Shown here piece after piece: positions 1 to 7,038 of a stretch of DNA of 10,414 nucleotides (positions are counted from its first letter, which is position 1; each line of letters begins with the position of its first letter). Position numbers and translations under genes: made by a program. This stretch comes from Minisyncoccota bacterium (GTDB taxonomy: Bacteria > Verrucomicrobiota > Lentisphaeria > Oligosphaerales > MVZH01). Under the pieces are notes generated by a model. That model worked only from the letters and a program-made list of their open reading frames with translations. It ran no database searches and had not been told where the DNA came from. The stretch is from assembly GCA_021734725.1 (NCBI GenBank), contig JAIPIM010000133.1, forward strand, positions 1 to 10,414, in the 5' to 3' direction.

Positions 1-395
1 GGCAGATGCGCAACCACGCCGTCGACCTGTCCGTTCTGTACCGGGGGACAGGCAAAGGCAGTGTTCCGGTCGTAGAAGATTGGCACCATGTAATATCCTT
101 TTGCTTCCGCCAGGTGGGCCAGCAGCAGGAAACGCGAACCCGTGTAGGGATCCGTCGACGTTGCGTCCAACATACGAGTGACGAATGCAATGACATTGGT
201 GCGTGGCCGCTCGTGAAAGCCGGGCCCGCGCCGCATGAGTTTGGCAGCCAGGTTCGGTGTGTACTCCAGATCAGCGGCTGCCTTCAACACCCGCCGCCGA
301 GTGTCATCCGCGAAATTCTTAGCGCCGTTCAGCACGCTGCTGGCGGTGCCCATACTGACGCCGGCGCGTGCCGCGATATCTTTAAGCTTGACCAT
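1..395 (-). CDS. LacI-family transcriptional regulator (3' part outside window)
   Basis: This gene starts with ATG at 395 and reads leftward for 131 complete codons without a stop, so the C-terminal part is missing. Residues 4-23 form a typical LacI helix-turn-helix (LKDIAARAGVSMGTASSVLN). They are followed by the Y-T-P-N hinge region at about 45-57 and then the start of the periplasmic-binding-protein-like effector domain (TNVIAFVTRML, then VDGVVAHL at the edge). The family binds palindromic operators and releases or binds them on sensing a sugar or nucleoside. The start is supported by GAGGG (complement of 403-407) 7 bases upstream. The gene is divergent from the GntR-type regulator at 585. 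A LacI-type palindrome at its own predicted transcription start suggests autoregulation. The ligand cannot be read from this fragment. Confidence 0.93.
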   Translation of the reverse strand, partial: MVKLKDIAARAGVSMGTASSVLNGAKNFADDTRRRVLKAAADLEYTPNLAAKLMRRGPGFHERPRTNVIAFVTRMLDATSTDPYTGSRFLLLAHLAEAKGYYMVPIFYDRNTAFACPPVQNGQVDGVVAHL

Positions 396-434
396 GAATA
401 TTCCCTCACCGAAAGGTGTGTCAAAGCAATTCAC

Positions 435-446
435 TGAAACGCTTCA
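435..446. promoter_or_regulatory. Candidate LacI-family operator TGAAACGCTTCA
   Basis: The 12-mer TGAAAC|GCTTCA is palindromic at five of six half-site positions and has the central CpG typical of LacI/GalR-family operators. It sits directly downstream of the predicted -10 of the minus-strand LacI-family gene and covers its predicted transcription start. A repressor bound there would block its own promoter, so autoregulation is the simplest reading. Binding by this particular protein is inferred. Confidence 0.55.
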
Positions 447-449
447 ATA

Positions 450-480
450 ATAGTATTGCATCCCGTTTTCCGCATGTCAA
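450..480 (-). promoter_or_regulatory. Candidate sigma-70 promoter of the LacI-family gene
   Basis: On the minus strand a perfect -35 TTGACA lies at 480-475. A TACTAT -10 (four of six consensus positions) lies at 455-450, with a 19-base spacer. Slightly shifted AT-rich hexamers (ATACTA, AATACT) would give 18 or 17. Predicted transcription would begin near 443, about 50 bases upstream of the ATG at 395. The -35 match is strong and the -10 match is moderate. Confidence 0.5.
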
Positions 481-533
481 GAGCCTCCTTCGTTTTTTTG
501 GCATCTCGTGAGTTGCATCTCAGGACGGAACCC

Positions 534-544
534 GGTAAGTTACC
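534..544. promoter_or_regulatory. Candidate GntR-type operator GGTAAGTTACC
   Basis: This is a perfect 11-base palindrome (GGTAA-G-TTACC) with outer GT...AC, the pattern seen in many GntR-superfamily operators. It lies 40 bases upstream of the ATG of the GntR-type regulator, within the AT-rich stretch where its promoter should be. A second palindrome, TTAATTAA, is at 566-573. I could not place a convincing -35/-10 pair for the plus-strand gene. Confidence 0.4.
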
Positions 545-584
545 TTAATAGATTTTGTAAGAGGGTTAATTAAGATTTTAAGCG

Positions 585-1655
585 ATGCTTGTACTCACGA
601 AAACGGAACAGGTGGAACAGAAGCTGCGCAACATGATTGCGGCGGGGAATTACGCGCATGGAGCGCAACTGCCCACGGAAAAAGAAATGATGCGCATATT
701 CGGCGTTGGCAAAGTCACTGTTCGCGCCGCGGTTGACCGCTTGGAGGCCGATGGTCTGGTGCGCCGGCGCCGTGGGTCTGGAACGTATGTCAATTGTCCG
801 CTGGGCAAGAGTGAAATCGCGATTGTCGGCAGAATGGCTGCCCCGAACGGCATGGGGAACGATTTCCAGACGCTTGTGCTATCGGAACTTCAAGGCCATA
901 TTCGCGAGGCGTCATTCAGGCCGGTGCTGCATTTCGGTTCCGGTACGAACAGTGCAGAATACAGGTCTTCTCTCAAGCTTTTTGACCCTGGCGTGCTGTA
1001 CGATGCCGCTGGCGTTATCGGCCTCCATGATCTGCGAGAATTCGATGAGGAACTTCTTGACCTGGGTATACCGGCGGTGGGTATTTCGCTTGTTCAGGCA
1101 ACATGTCGTCATTGCGTAGTTCTCGATCACGCGGGCATGCTGGATCGCATGGTGGACGAATTGCAGCAGCGAGGGATTGATGAATTTGCGTTCGTCCATT
1201 TCCGCTTTCCCGACGATTATCTCACACCGGGACATCAACACCAAGCCCTTGCCCGCCTTTACGAATCGCTTGAGCACAAGGCAAACGTGACATTCGTCCC
1301 GATAGACTACGGAGACGGTATGAATCCCGTGCATGCATACGGAATTCTGGGCCGCTTCCTGGAAATGCCTAACCGGCCCCGCTGCGTAGTCTTCGCGGAT
1401 GACTGCATTTTTGCCCTGGCGTTCCCCGCGATATTCGAACATGGTCTTCAGGTGCCGCGGGATATCCAGATCATCAGCCACCTCAATCTTGGTCGAGCAT
1501 ACGGCTTCCCGAAGCCTGTTACGGGTATCGGGTTCAACCCAAACCGTATTGCCGACGAATTATGGCACATGCTCAATGATGTAATGCGAGCGCCGGGCAT
1601 GCCGTCGTCCCACGTGATGATCGAACCGGAATGGGTGCGCGGAGAGACTTTGTAA
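585..1655 (+). CDS. GntR-type transcriptional regulator with LacI-like sugar-sensing domain (AraR-like architecture)
   Basis: This 356-residue predicted cytoplasmic DNA-binding protein has two parts. Residues about 7-69 are a GntR winged helix: AHGAQLPTEKEMMRIFGVGKV, then TVRAAVDRLEADGLV, then the RRRRGSGTYV wing. Residues about 76-356 resemble the periplasmic-binding-protein fold of LacI/AraR proteins. They include a DDCIFALAFPAIFEHGLQVPRDIQIISHLNLG-type segment and a C-terminal EPEWVRGETL, which resembles the usual family ending. Such proteins typically repress sugar-utilisation genes and respond to a mono- or oligosaccharide. The start places the helix-turn-helix correctly near the N terminus. 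However, no good ribosome-binding site lies at normal spacing: GAGGG at 561-565 is 19 bases away, so translation may be weak or use an AT-rich unstructured leader. The gene is divergent from a LacI-family gene and 81 bases upstream of the DUF4838 gene, its probable target. Confidence 0.93.
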   Translation: MLVLTKTEQVEQKLRNMIAAGNYAHGAQLPTEKEMMRIFGVGKVTVRAAVDRLEADGLVRRRRGSGTYVNCPLGKSEIAIVGRMAAPNGMGNDFQTLVLSELQGHIREASFRPVLHFGSGTNSAEYRSSLKLFDPGVLYDAAGVIGLHDLREFDEELLDLGIPAVGISLVQATCRHCVVLDHAGMLDRMVDELQQRGIDEFAFVHFRFPDDYLTPGHQHQALARLYESLEHKANVTFVPIDYGDGMNPVHAYGILGRFLEMPNRPRCVVFADDCIFALAFPAIFEHGLQVPRDIQIISHLNLGRAYGFPKPVTGIGFNPNRIADELWHMLNDVMRAPGMPSSHVMIEPEWVRGETL

Positions 1656-1664
1656 AGTGCTCGC

Positions 1665-1688
1665 CCCCTGAAGCCGGCATGTTCGGGG
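1665..1688 (+). terminator. Weak hairpin after the GntR-type gene
   Basis: CCCC-T-GAA at 1665-1672 can pair with TTCGGGG at 1682-1688 (seven pairs and one bulged T, nine-base loop). It begins ten bases after the stop codon of the regulator and is followed only by TTT, so it is at best a weak intrinsic terminator or an attenuating hairpin between the regulator and the DUF4838 gene. Confidence 0.25.
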
Positions 1689-1736
1689 TTTGGTCACTCA
1701 AAACTGAAAAAGCCAACGGGAAAGGATTGGAACGAA

Positions 1737-4700
1737 ATGGGTATGTCCCTGAAATTGTTGTGGCGTGAGGCAGCTCTTGGTGCGATGGTTGGGGCGGCGT
1801 TGCTGACGGGGCTTGCGCCTCTCTGTGCCGAGGAGTTGATGGACCGTCTTGTGGATCCCGATATTCGAGGGAGTCTTTCCGAGACACACCCCAGCCCCGG
1901 CGGGTTTCAGACATCGCCTACTCTGCGTTGGGGGCGTCACGACAGTCCCCACGATAATAGCGAATATCGCGGATTTCTGCAATACACCATTCCCGACATC
2001 CCGGAAGGATCTTGGCTTTACGCTGCTGAACTGGTGTTATCCGAGGTCGTAAACGAGCGGCACGTCGGGCCGCCCGGGGTGGATGTGCGGCTGATCGACG
2101 GTGAGTGGGATGCGGACACGATATATTTCGATTACCCGACGATGGGCCCCCGAAAGACAAGCCTCAGCGAAAACACTCACCGAATCGATGTCACGGAGTG
2201 GTTTGACGGCACCGCGGAAGGGCTCCACGTAGAACCCGGCGATCTCTTTTCGCTGCAAATCAGACGTGCCCGGACGGGCGGGTATCGTCGAGCACGGACA
2301 AACGGCAAGGTGCAATTGAAGATGACTTATGTTAGCGATCCGGAAGTTCTCCTGATTCTCCCCCAGAAACCGTTGAAAGCTTTAGACGGCGGAGGGCGTC
2401 CTGCGTTCACCCAGCGGGAAGCAGCAAAGCGCCTTCAAACACTTATTCGCCGGGCGACTGGTTTGCACGCCCCCATCACGGCGTTGCCGGCTACGGTGCC
2501 GGACGAGGTTGTCAGGATGTACGTCGGCTACGGGCCGCACCTGTCTGGGTTGGTGAGCCCGCCCTCGCGGCCGGAAGGATTGAAGATTGTCGAAAAGGAA
2601 GGAAACCTTTTCCTGCTCGGCGAGATTGCCGAGGCGGGTACGAACAACTGGCCCGAGCCGGTAGACCGGGGGGTCATGCACGCCGTGGAAACCTTCGCCG
2701 AGGAGGTACTGGGCTACCGCTTTTTCTTCGCCACCTTGGGATCGGATAGCGACCTGTCCGAGCTGGGTACCGTGACACCTGACATCGGGGAGTTAACGAT
2801 TAAGCCGGGATTGCTCATTGAAGACGCGCCCGCTTTTAAGCATCGGGTGCCGCATGGCATGCCCCGGGGTTCTATAGGCCTGCGTACCGGAAGTTCCGTG
2901 GCATTCAACTGCAACCATGTTCACAATCCCGCTGCCTGGCGGCGAATGTACGGCGACGAACACCCGGAGCTTTTTGTGCTTAAGGAAGACGGCACGCGGG
3001 ACTGGAACCACCTGGACTATGCCGAACCGCTGGTCTTGGAGAAAGAAATCGAGCACTTGGAAGCCTATTTTGCGAGCGACGGCGCGAAACGACCGGGCAT
3101 GGCCAGAACGCCGACAAGTCGATACATCATGGCCGAGCCCACGGACAACTATCCGGACAGCCACAGCGAAGCGGCAAAGAAACTGCTCAAGCCCGATGCG
3201 GGGTGGGGGCGGCAATCGAATCTGTGGTTCGATTACGTGCGCAGATTAGCGGCGGAAGTTGAAAAACGGTGGCCCCACATGCGTGTCTCGACCTTGGCCT
3301 ACCAGTGGCATTATTACCCGCCCGACGTTGAAATACCGGACAACGTCGACGTGATGGTCTGCCTTATGCGGTCGTCCACCCAGAACAAACAGCCGCAGGT
3401 TTTTCAGCACAATCTGAAAACCGTCAAGGAATGGTTGAAGCGGGTGGGAAACGATCCTGAGCGCCTGTTTCTCTGGGAATACTGGTGCTGGCCGGGGTTC
3501 TTTGTGACGTCCCCGACCATCGGTCCCTATGCCATGCAGCGTTGGTTGCAGACAGTGCAGCCGTACGTGTCCGGGGTGTTTATCAACGGGGGAGGTCATC
3601 CGCGACCGTTCGAATACTTAATGTATCGTGTATGGATGCGACTGCAGTGGGATCCCCAGTTGGACGTGACCGCCGACATCGCCGACGCCTGTCAAGCGTT
3701 CTACGGGCCGGCGGGGGATACGATGACCGCTTTTCACCGTCGTCTGATTCAGTGCTATGAAAAGGAATGGGGCAATCCCCTGCTTATATGGGGCCAATAT
3801 TTTGCCACGCCCGGTCTGTACTATGGGCAGAGCTACCCCCGCCGGGAGATCGAGCGACTGGCGGTGCTGCTGGAGCAGGCACGTCGCGAAGCTGGCATGC
3901 CGGCGCTGCTCGAGGCCGAGGTGGAGCATGGAGGGGCCGTCTATCTTTTCAACGCGGATACGGCGCCCGTCCCCGTTACGATCAGTCTGACCGCGAAAGA
4001 TCATGACATCCTTAATCCGACCGTGGCCTGGGACGGCGGACGGCTGGCTTGGAAAGGACGCCTGCGTTCGGGGGTACGCCTTGAGATTATTGGCGCGGGC
4101 CGGGCGCAGTTAGTCGATCCGCAAGGCTCGCGGTCTTCGGTCGGCAATGCGCTTGAAGGTGTTGTACCGGCTCTGGCACCCGGCGAAGGCGACGTGTTTC
4201 ACTTCTGGCACGACGGCCCGGAGAAAGGCAAGCTCTTTCAGGTGGAACTGGGCTATGGGCGAGAGTCGAAAGACGTCACGCGGCACCATGAAAACACCAT
4301 TGCAGCCCGCCGCCTGGAGTGGTTCAGGGACCCCTTCCTGGTCTTTCATCCAACGACCTCGCAATATGCCGAAAAGCGCGGCTTTTTCCCGGTGGCACAT
4401 GTAGTTCACCGGCACTTGGGGTCTCCTCCGGTCTATGAAGTGTCGGAAGTTGAAACGTTGCCGGTCGATATGGATGATCCGGTATGGTCTGCCGCGCCTT
4501 CCCTGGAGCTGGTCCGAGGCAGGGAAAAAGGCGGTACGCCCTATCAGGCGATGGGATTTCCCGCCGATCTACGTACACACGCCCAACTTGTCTACACGCG
4601 TGACGCACTGGCTGTAACGCTCATGGCCGAGGGAGCGCCGGTCGAAGGCGAAACCGTCACGCTGAAAGTACTTGACAAAACATTCGAAGTTGCCGTGGAC

Positions 4701-4979
4701 GGGACAGACAATGACGATGGGAACCCCCTGGTACGTCAGTTGCTGAGCGACGACAACGGCTGGCGGGCACTGGCGGTTTTGACGTGGGATGATGTTGGTC
4801 TCCCGGAGGCCGAGCGGCCGGTATCCCATGGCGCCGGTCCCGCGGACATGCGGCACAAACTGCCGTTCCAGCTCCTGCGGAGTCGTGGTGACGACAGTTA
4901 CCTGTGGTCTCCGCCGTTAGGGTCCCCGTGGGGTCATGACCAGCAAGGCCCCGGAACACTCGTGTTTCTGTCGCTGTAG
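1737..4979 (+). CDS. Secreted multidomain DUF4838 protein (glycoside-hydrolase-like) with CBM96/DNRLRE-like and CBM9/DOMON-like domains
   Basis: This 1080-residue protein starts with a signal peptide (basic residues to about 10, hydrophobic 11-29, likely cut after LCA at 29-31). Residues about 35-198 resemble a CBM96/DNRLRE beta-sandwich: YRGFLQYTIPDIPEGSWLYA, then EWDADTIYFDYP and HRIDVTEW. Residues about 203-365 look like the alpha/beta N-domain of GH67/GH20-type enzymes (FAEEVLGYRFFF near 320-331). DUF4838 features follow: EHPELFVLKEDGTRDW (408-423), WFDYVRRLAAEVEKRWP (497-513), AYQWHYYPP and EYWCW (581-585). Residues about 905-1080 (DDPVWSAAPSLEL) resemble a CBM9/DOMON-like domain. The family is associated with glycan degradation, but its activity is poorly defined; E467, E581 and nearby acids are only candidates. 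AAAGGA at 1721-1726 supports the start; ATG at 1743 is an alternative. It probably acts outside the cytoplasm on a polysaccharide or glycoprotein and is probably controlled by the upstream regulator. Confidence 0.85.
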   Translation: MGMSLKLLWREAALGAMVGAALLTGLAPLCAEELMDRLVDPDIRGSLSETHPSPGGFQTSPTLRWGRHDSPHDNSEYRGFLQYTIPDIPEGSWLYAAELVLSEVVNERHVGPPGVDVRLIDGEWDADTIYFDYPTMGPRKTSLSENTHRIDVTEWFDGTAEGLHVEPGDLFSLQIRRARTGGYRRARTNGKVQLKMTYVSDPEVLLILPQKPLKALDGGGRPAFTQREAAKRLQTLIRRATGLHAPITALPATVPDEVVRMYVGYGPHLSGLVSPPSRPEGLKIVEKEGNLFLLGEIAEAGTNNWPEPVDRGVMHAVETFAEEVLGYRFFFATLGSDSDLSELGTVTPDIGELTIKPGLLIEDAPAFKHRVPHGMPRGSIGLRTGSSVAFNCNHVHNPAAWRRMYGDEHPELFVLKEDGTRDWNHLDYAEPLVLEKEIEHLEAYFASDGAKRPGMARTPTSRYIMAEPTDNYPDSHSEAAKKLLKPDAGWGRQSNLWFDYVRRLAAEVEKRWPHMRVSTLAYQWHYYPPDVEIPDNVDVMVCLMRSSTQNKQPQVFQHNLKTVKEWLKRVGNDPERLFLWEYWCWPGFFVTSPTIGPYAMQRWLQTVQPYVSGVFINGGGHPRPFEYLMYRVWMRLQWDPQLDVTADIADACQAFYGPAGDTMTAFHRRLIQCYEKEWGNPLLIWGQYFATPGLYYGQSYPRREIERLAVLLEQARREAGMPALLEAEVEHGGAVYLFNADTAPVPVTISLTAKDHDILNPTVAWDGGRLAWKGRLRSGVRLEIIGAGRAQLVDPQGSRSSVGNALEGVVPALAPGEGDVFHFWHDGPEKGKLFQVELGYGRESKDVTRHHENTIAARRLEWFRDPFLVFHPTTSQYAEKRGFFPVAHVVHRHLGSPPVYEVSEVETLPVDMDDPVWSAAPSLELVRGREKGGTPYQAMGFPADLRTHAQLVYTRDALAVTLMAEGAPVEGETVTLKVLDKTFEVAVDGTDNDDGNPLVRQLLSDDNGWRALAVLTWDDVGLPEAERPVSHGAGPADMRHKLPFQLLRSRGDDSYLWSPPLGSPWGHDQQGPGTLVFLSL

Positions 4980-5076
4980 GCACCGTATTCCCGGTCTGGG
5001 CCAAAGACGTCAGGAACTGTCCTTTCCTCCGGCATCCGGCACCCTGGGGCGTGGATCGAAGCAAGAGGCTCTCAAA

Positions 5077-6861
5077 ATGTCAGATGAACGAGTCCACAAC
5101 CAGTTGACCGCCACTCAGACGCGTCATTTGCAGCGATGCCTCGCGGCGGTTGATTTCGACGACGATCTGAATCTTGTTCGCGGCCAGGGGCGCGGCCATG
5201 AGCGGGGCATGCAACAACGGTCGATCGCTTATCATCACCAGGCGCCCGGTACGGCGCGTTTCATTATGCTCCAGGCCATGGTCGGTCATGATACGCAACG
5301 TGTTTACAGGGCATTGCAGGCGTTGACCGCTTTAATTGACGACGATCCGCAAAATGAGACACACGGCTGCGTGCGCTGGTATTATGAAAACGACCGTTGC
5401 GAAGATACGAACGCCGCATTTTTCACGGGATTCCCGCTCGTGTGCGCGTGGATAGCTCGCAATGAATGGCACGACGGTGAGATAGGCGAGGCGTTCCGGG
5501 ATTACTTCAGCAAGGCCGTTAAGTGGTTCCTCCATACCGCACGGCATCCCAGTTTTTTCTACCCGAACAAGTGTTACGGGGATTGCGCATTGCTCTACAG
5601 CTTTGGACATGTACTCGACGACTCGAAGCTTACCGAGGAAGGTCTTGACTTTTGTCGCCGGTGGTTCGACTATCTGCGGCGGCGTGGATGCGGCTGGGGG
5701 GAGGACCACAGTATTGCCTACGCCAATGTACTTATTCGAATGTCGCTCCTGTTGCTGGTCATCGGCTGCCCCGACGGCCTGCGGAAACAGGTGACCGAGT
5801 TCCTCGACGATATCATGGATTTTGTCGGTTTCCATAACGGTTATGTACCCATTCCCGCGATACGGGGCAAGCATTCCGGTGAAGTATTTCATGAATTCAC
5901 GCCGTGGTTTGACCTTGATTCTACAAAGCTGACGGGTAAGAGCGCGGCGGCTTTCGTTCTTGTTCCACGATGCGGGTACAGCCCTCCGCCACCACGGATG
6001 GATGTCCCTCGCGAACGCATACACCGGACGTTCGATGATGAGTACAGCGTGGCCTGGGTGGAGAGACATGCACGGCTGGGGACTTTGAGCCGCTGGCCGT
6101 TGATGCCCAATATGTATCACCATGCCGAGTGGGGTGTCGGCCGTCAGGCAACGCCCGCGGCGTTCATTGCCGCCGACCGCAATTCCGGATATCTGCAGTG
6201 GAAAGCGGTAGACGACCGGGGAACCACCCGCTGCCATCCGGCCACAGGATGCAGCGGTGTCAATCGCTTCGAGAGCTGCCCGTTGACCCGCCCATTGACG
6301 TTTCTGCCGGAGGTCATTCAGATCGCGCATCAAAAACAGGGCGCCGCCATTGTCGTACGGGAAATTCATCGTTTGCATGCGCCGCTCCAGGACTTGAGCG
6401 ACCTCTGGCGAATCCCCAAGTTTTCCGGCGACCTTTTTATCGACGGGATACGGTGGGAGCAGAAGCCATTGCAATGCCGGCCGGAATGGTGTGTATTAGA
6501 CTACGGCAATGTAACGGTGGCCATAAAACCCCTGCGTACTCGAGGGGTCGCTGACCCAGAGCCGCGGGAGACAATCCTGGACATTGCGTTGGATGGTGAT
6601 GGAATCGTGCTCAAGAATACGCTTTATGACGGCCCGGCAGATGAGGTGTGTGAACCGCTTCTTTATACCGGCTGGTGCGTGTTGTTGATGCAGGATCGCG
6701 ATGGCGTTGACGAGTGGGACGTGCAAGAAGAATTCAAAGACGATGGCGAAATCCCACGGACGTATCAGGAATACGTTCGGTCAATCGCGCTACAGGGACC
6801 GGACACTTCGTTGATACTGCATCGAGACCCGCTTAATGAAAGCGCCACGGTACGTGCATAG
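5077..6861 (+). CDS. Conserved-looking protein of unknown function, possible (alpha/alpha)-toroid carbohydrate-active enzyme
   Basis: The gene encodes 594 residues from ATG 5077, chosen because AAGAGG at 5063-5068 lies eight bases upstream. The frame is open back to 4936, but those 47 extra residues overlap the previous gene and do not look like a signal peptide. There is no export signal or membrane segment, so the protein is predicted to be cytoplasmic. Residues 1-250 are helix-rich with repeated aromatic/hydrophobic helices (DTNAAFFTGFPLVCAWIA at 110-127, CYGDCALLYSFGHVLDD at 166-182, WGEDHSIAYANVLIRMSLLL at 207-226). Residues about 300-594 look beta-rich. This order resembles helical-toroid glycosidases and polysaccharide lyases such as heparinase-type folds, but I recognise no family signature. 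Acid-rich W-Y-Y-E-N-D and G-W-G-E-D-H motifs are possible active-site elements. Cysteine is frequent. It follows the DUF4838 gene by 97 bases, which suggests one transcript. Confidence 0.8.
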   Translation: MSDERVHNQLTATQTRHLQRCLAAVDFDDDLNLVRGQGRGHERGMQQRSIAYHHQAPGTARFIMLQAMVGHDTQRVYRALQALTALIDDDPQNETHGCVRWYYENDRCEDTNAAFFTGFPLVCAWIARNEWHDGEIGEAFRDYFSKAVKWFLHTARHPSFFYPNKCYGDCALLYSFGHVLDDSKLTEEGLDFCRRWFDYLRRRGCGWGEDHSIAYANVLIRMSLLLLVIGCPDGLRKQVTEFLDDIMDFVGFHNGYVPIPAIRGKHSGEVFHEFTPWFDLDSTKLTGKSAAAFVLVPRCGYSPPPPRMDVPRERIHRTFDDEYSVAWVERHARLGTLSRWPLMPNMYHHAEWGVGRQATPAAFIAADRNSGYLQWKAVDDRGTTRCHPATGCSGVNRFESCPLTRPLTFLPEVIQIAHQKQGAAIVVREIHRLHAPLQDLSDLWRIPKFSGDLFIDGIRWEQKPLQCRPEWCVLDYGNVTVAIKPLRTRGVADPEPRETILDIALDGDGIVLKNTLYDGPADEVCEPLLYTGWCVLLMQDRDGVDEWDVQEEFKDDGEIPRTYQEYVRSIALQGPDTSLILHRDPLNESATVRA

Positions 6862-6916
6862 AGCGCACAGCATTGGGCATCGATAAAGGGTCGCGTGAAA
6901 TACGACAGTCCGCCCG

Positions 6917-6958
6917 CGTTGTTCGTGGTCCCTGCTTCGACCTGAACCGCGAACAACG
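6917..6958. repeat. 13-bp inverted repeat (hairpin) upstream of the pilin-like gene
   Basis: CGTTGTTCGTGGT at 6917-6929 pairs with ACCGCGAACAACG at 6946-6958: 12 Watson-Crick pairs and one G-T pair around a 16-base loop. It lies 55 bases after the stop codon of the unknown protein and 80 bases before the start of the pilin-like gene. No T-run follows the stem, so it is not a classical intrinsic terminator. It could be an RNA hairpin that protects or separates transcripts, or a copy of a dispersed palindrome. The right arm continues into a second CGAAC unit (gCGAACA aCGAACG). Confidence 0.6.
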
Positions 6959-7038
6959 AACGAAGCACTGGGAACGACTTGCGCGGAAACTGTTTCGCAA
7001 AAGTCTTTTCATGCATAAAGACAGAGTTGAGGTACAAA

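Noticed and set aside
6..437. 143-codon plus-strand frame at the left edge
   Set aside because: It is antisense to the LacI-family gene, which has a clear helix-turn-helix and start site on the minus strand.
501..521. Direct repeat GCATCTC (501-507 and 515-521)
   Set aside because: Seven bases twice, 14 apart, could be an activator site, but nothing else supports it and such repeats are expected by chance.
912..1481. 189-codon minus-strand frame
   Set aside because: It is antisense to the sensor domain of the GntR-type regulator and has no motif or start-site support.
4936..5076. 47-residue N-terminal extension of the 594-residue protein
   Set aside because: It overlaps the end of the DUF4838 gene, has no ribosome-binding site, is Arg/Cys-rich and not signal-like; ATG 5077 has AAGAGG at correct spacing.
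5332..6474. 380-codon open frame on the minus strand
   Set aside because: It lies wholly antisense to the 594-residue gene, whose protein looks well folded, and its own translation is low in recognisable structure. It is a shadow of the GC-rich codon pattern.
6979..7038. Upstream start giving 20 extra residues on the pilin-like protein
   Set aside because: Prepilin leaders are short and basic; ATG 7039 has a GAGG site six bases away and leaves a normal leader of 19 residues.
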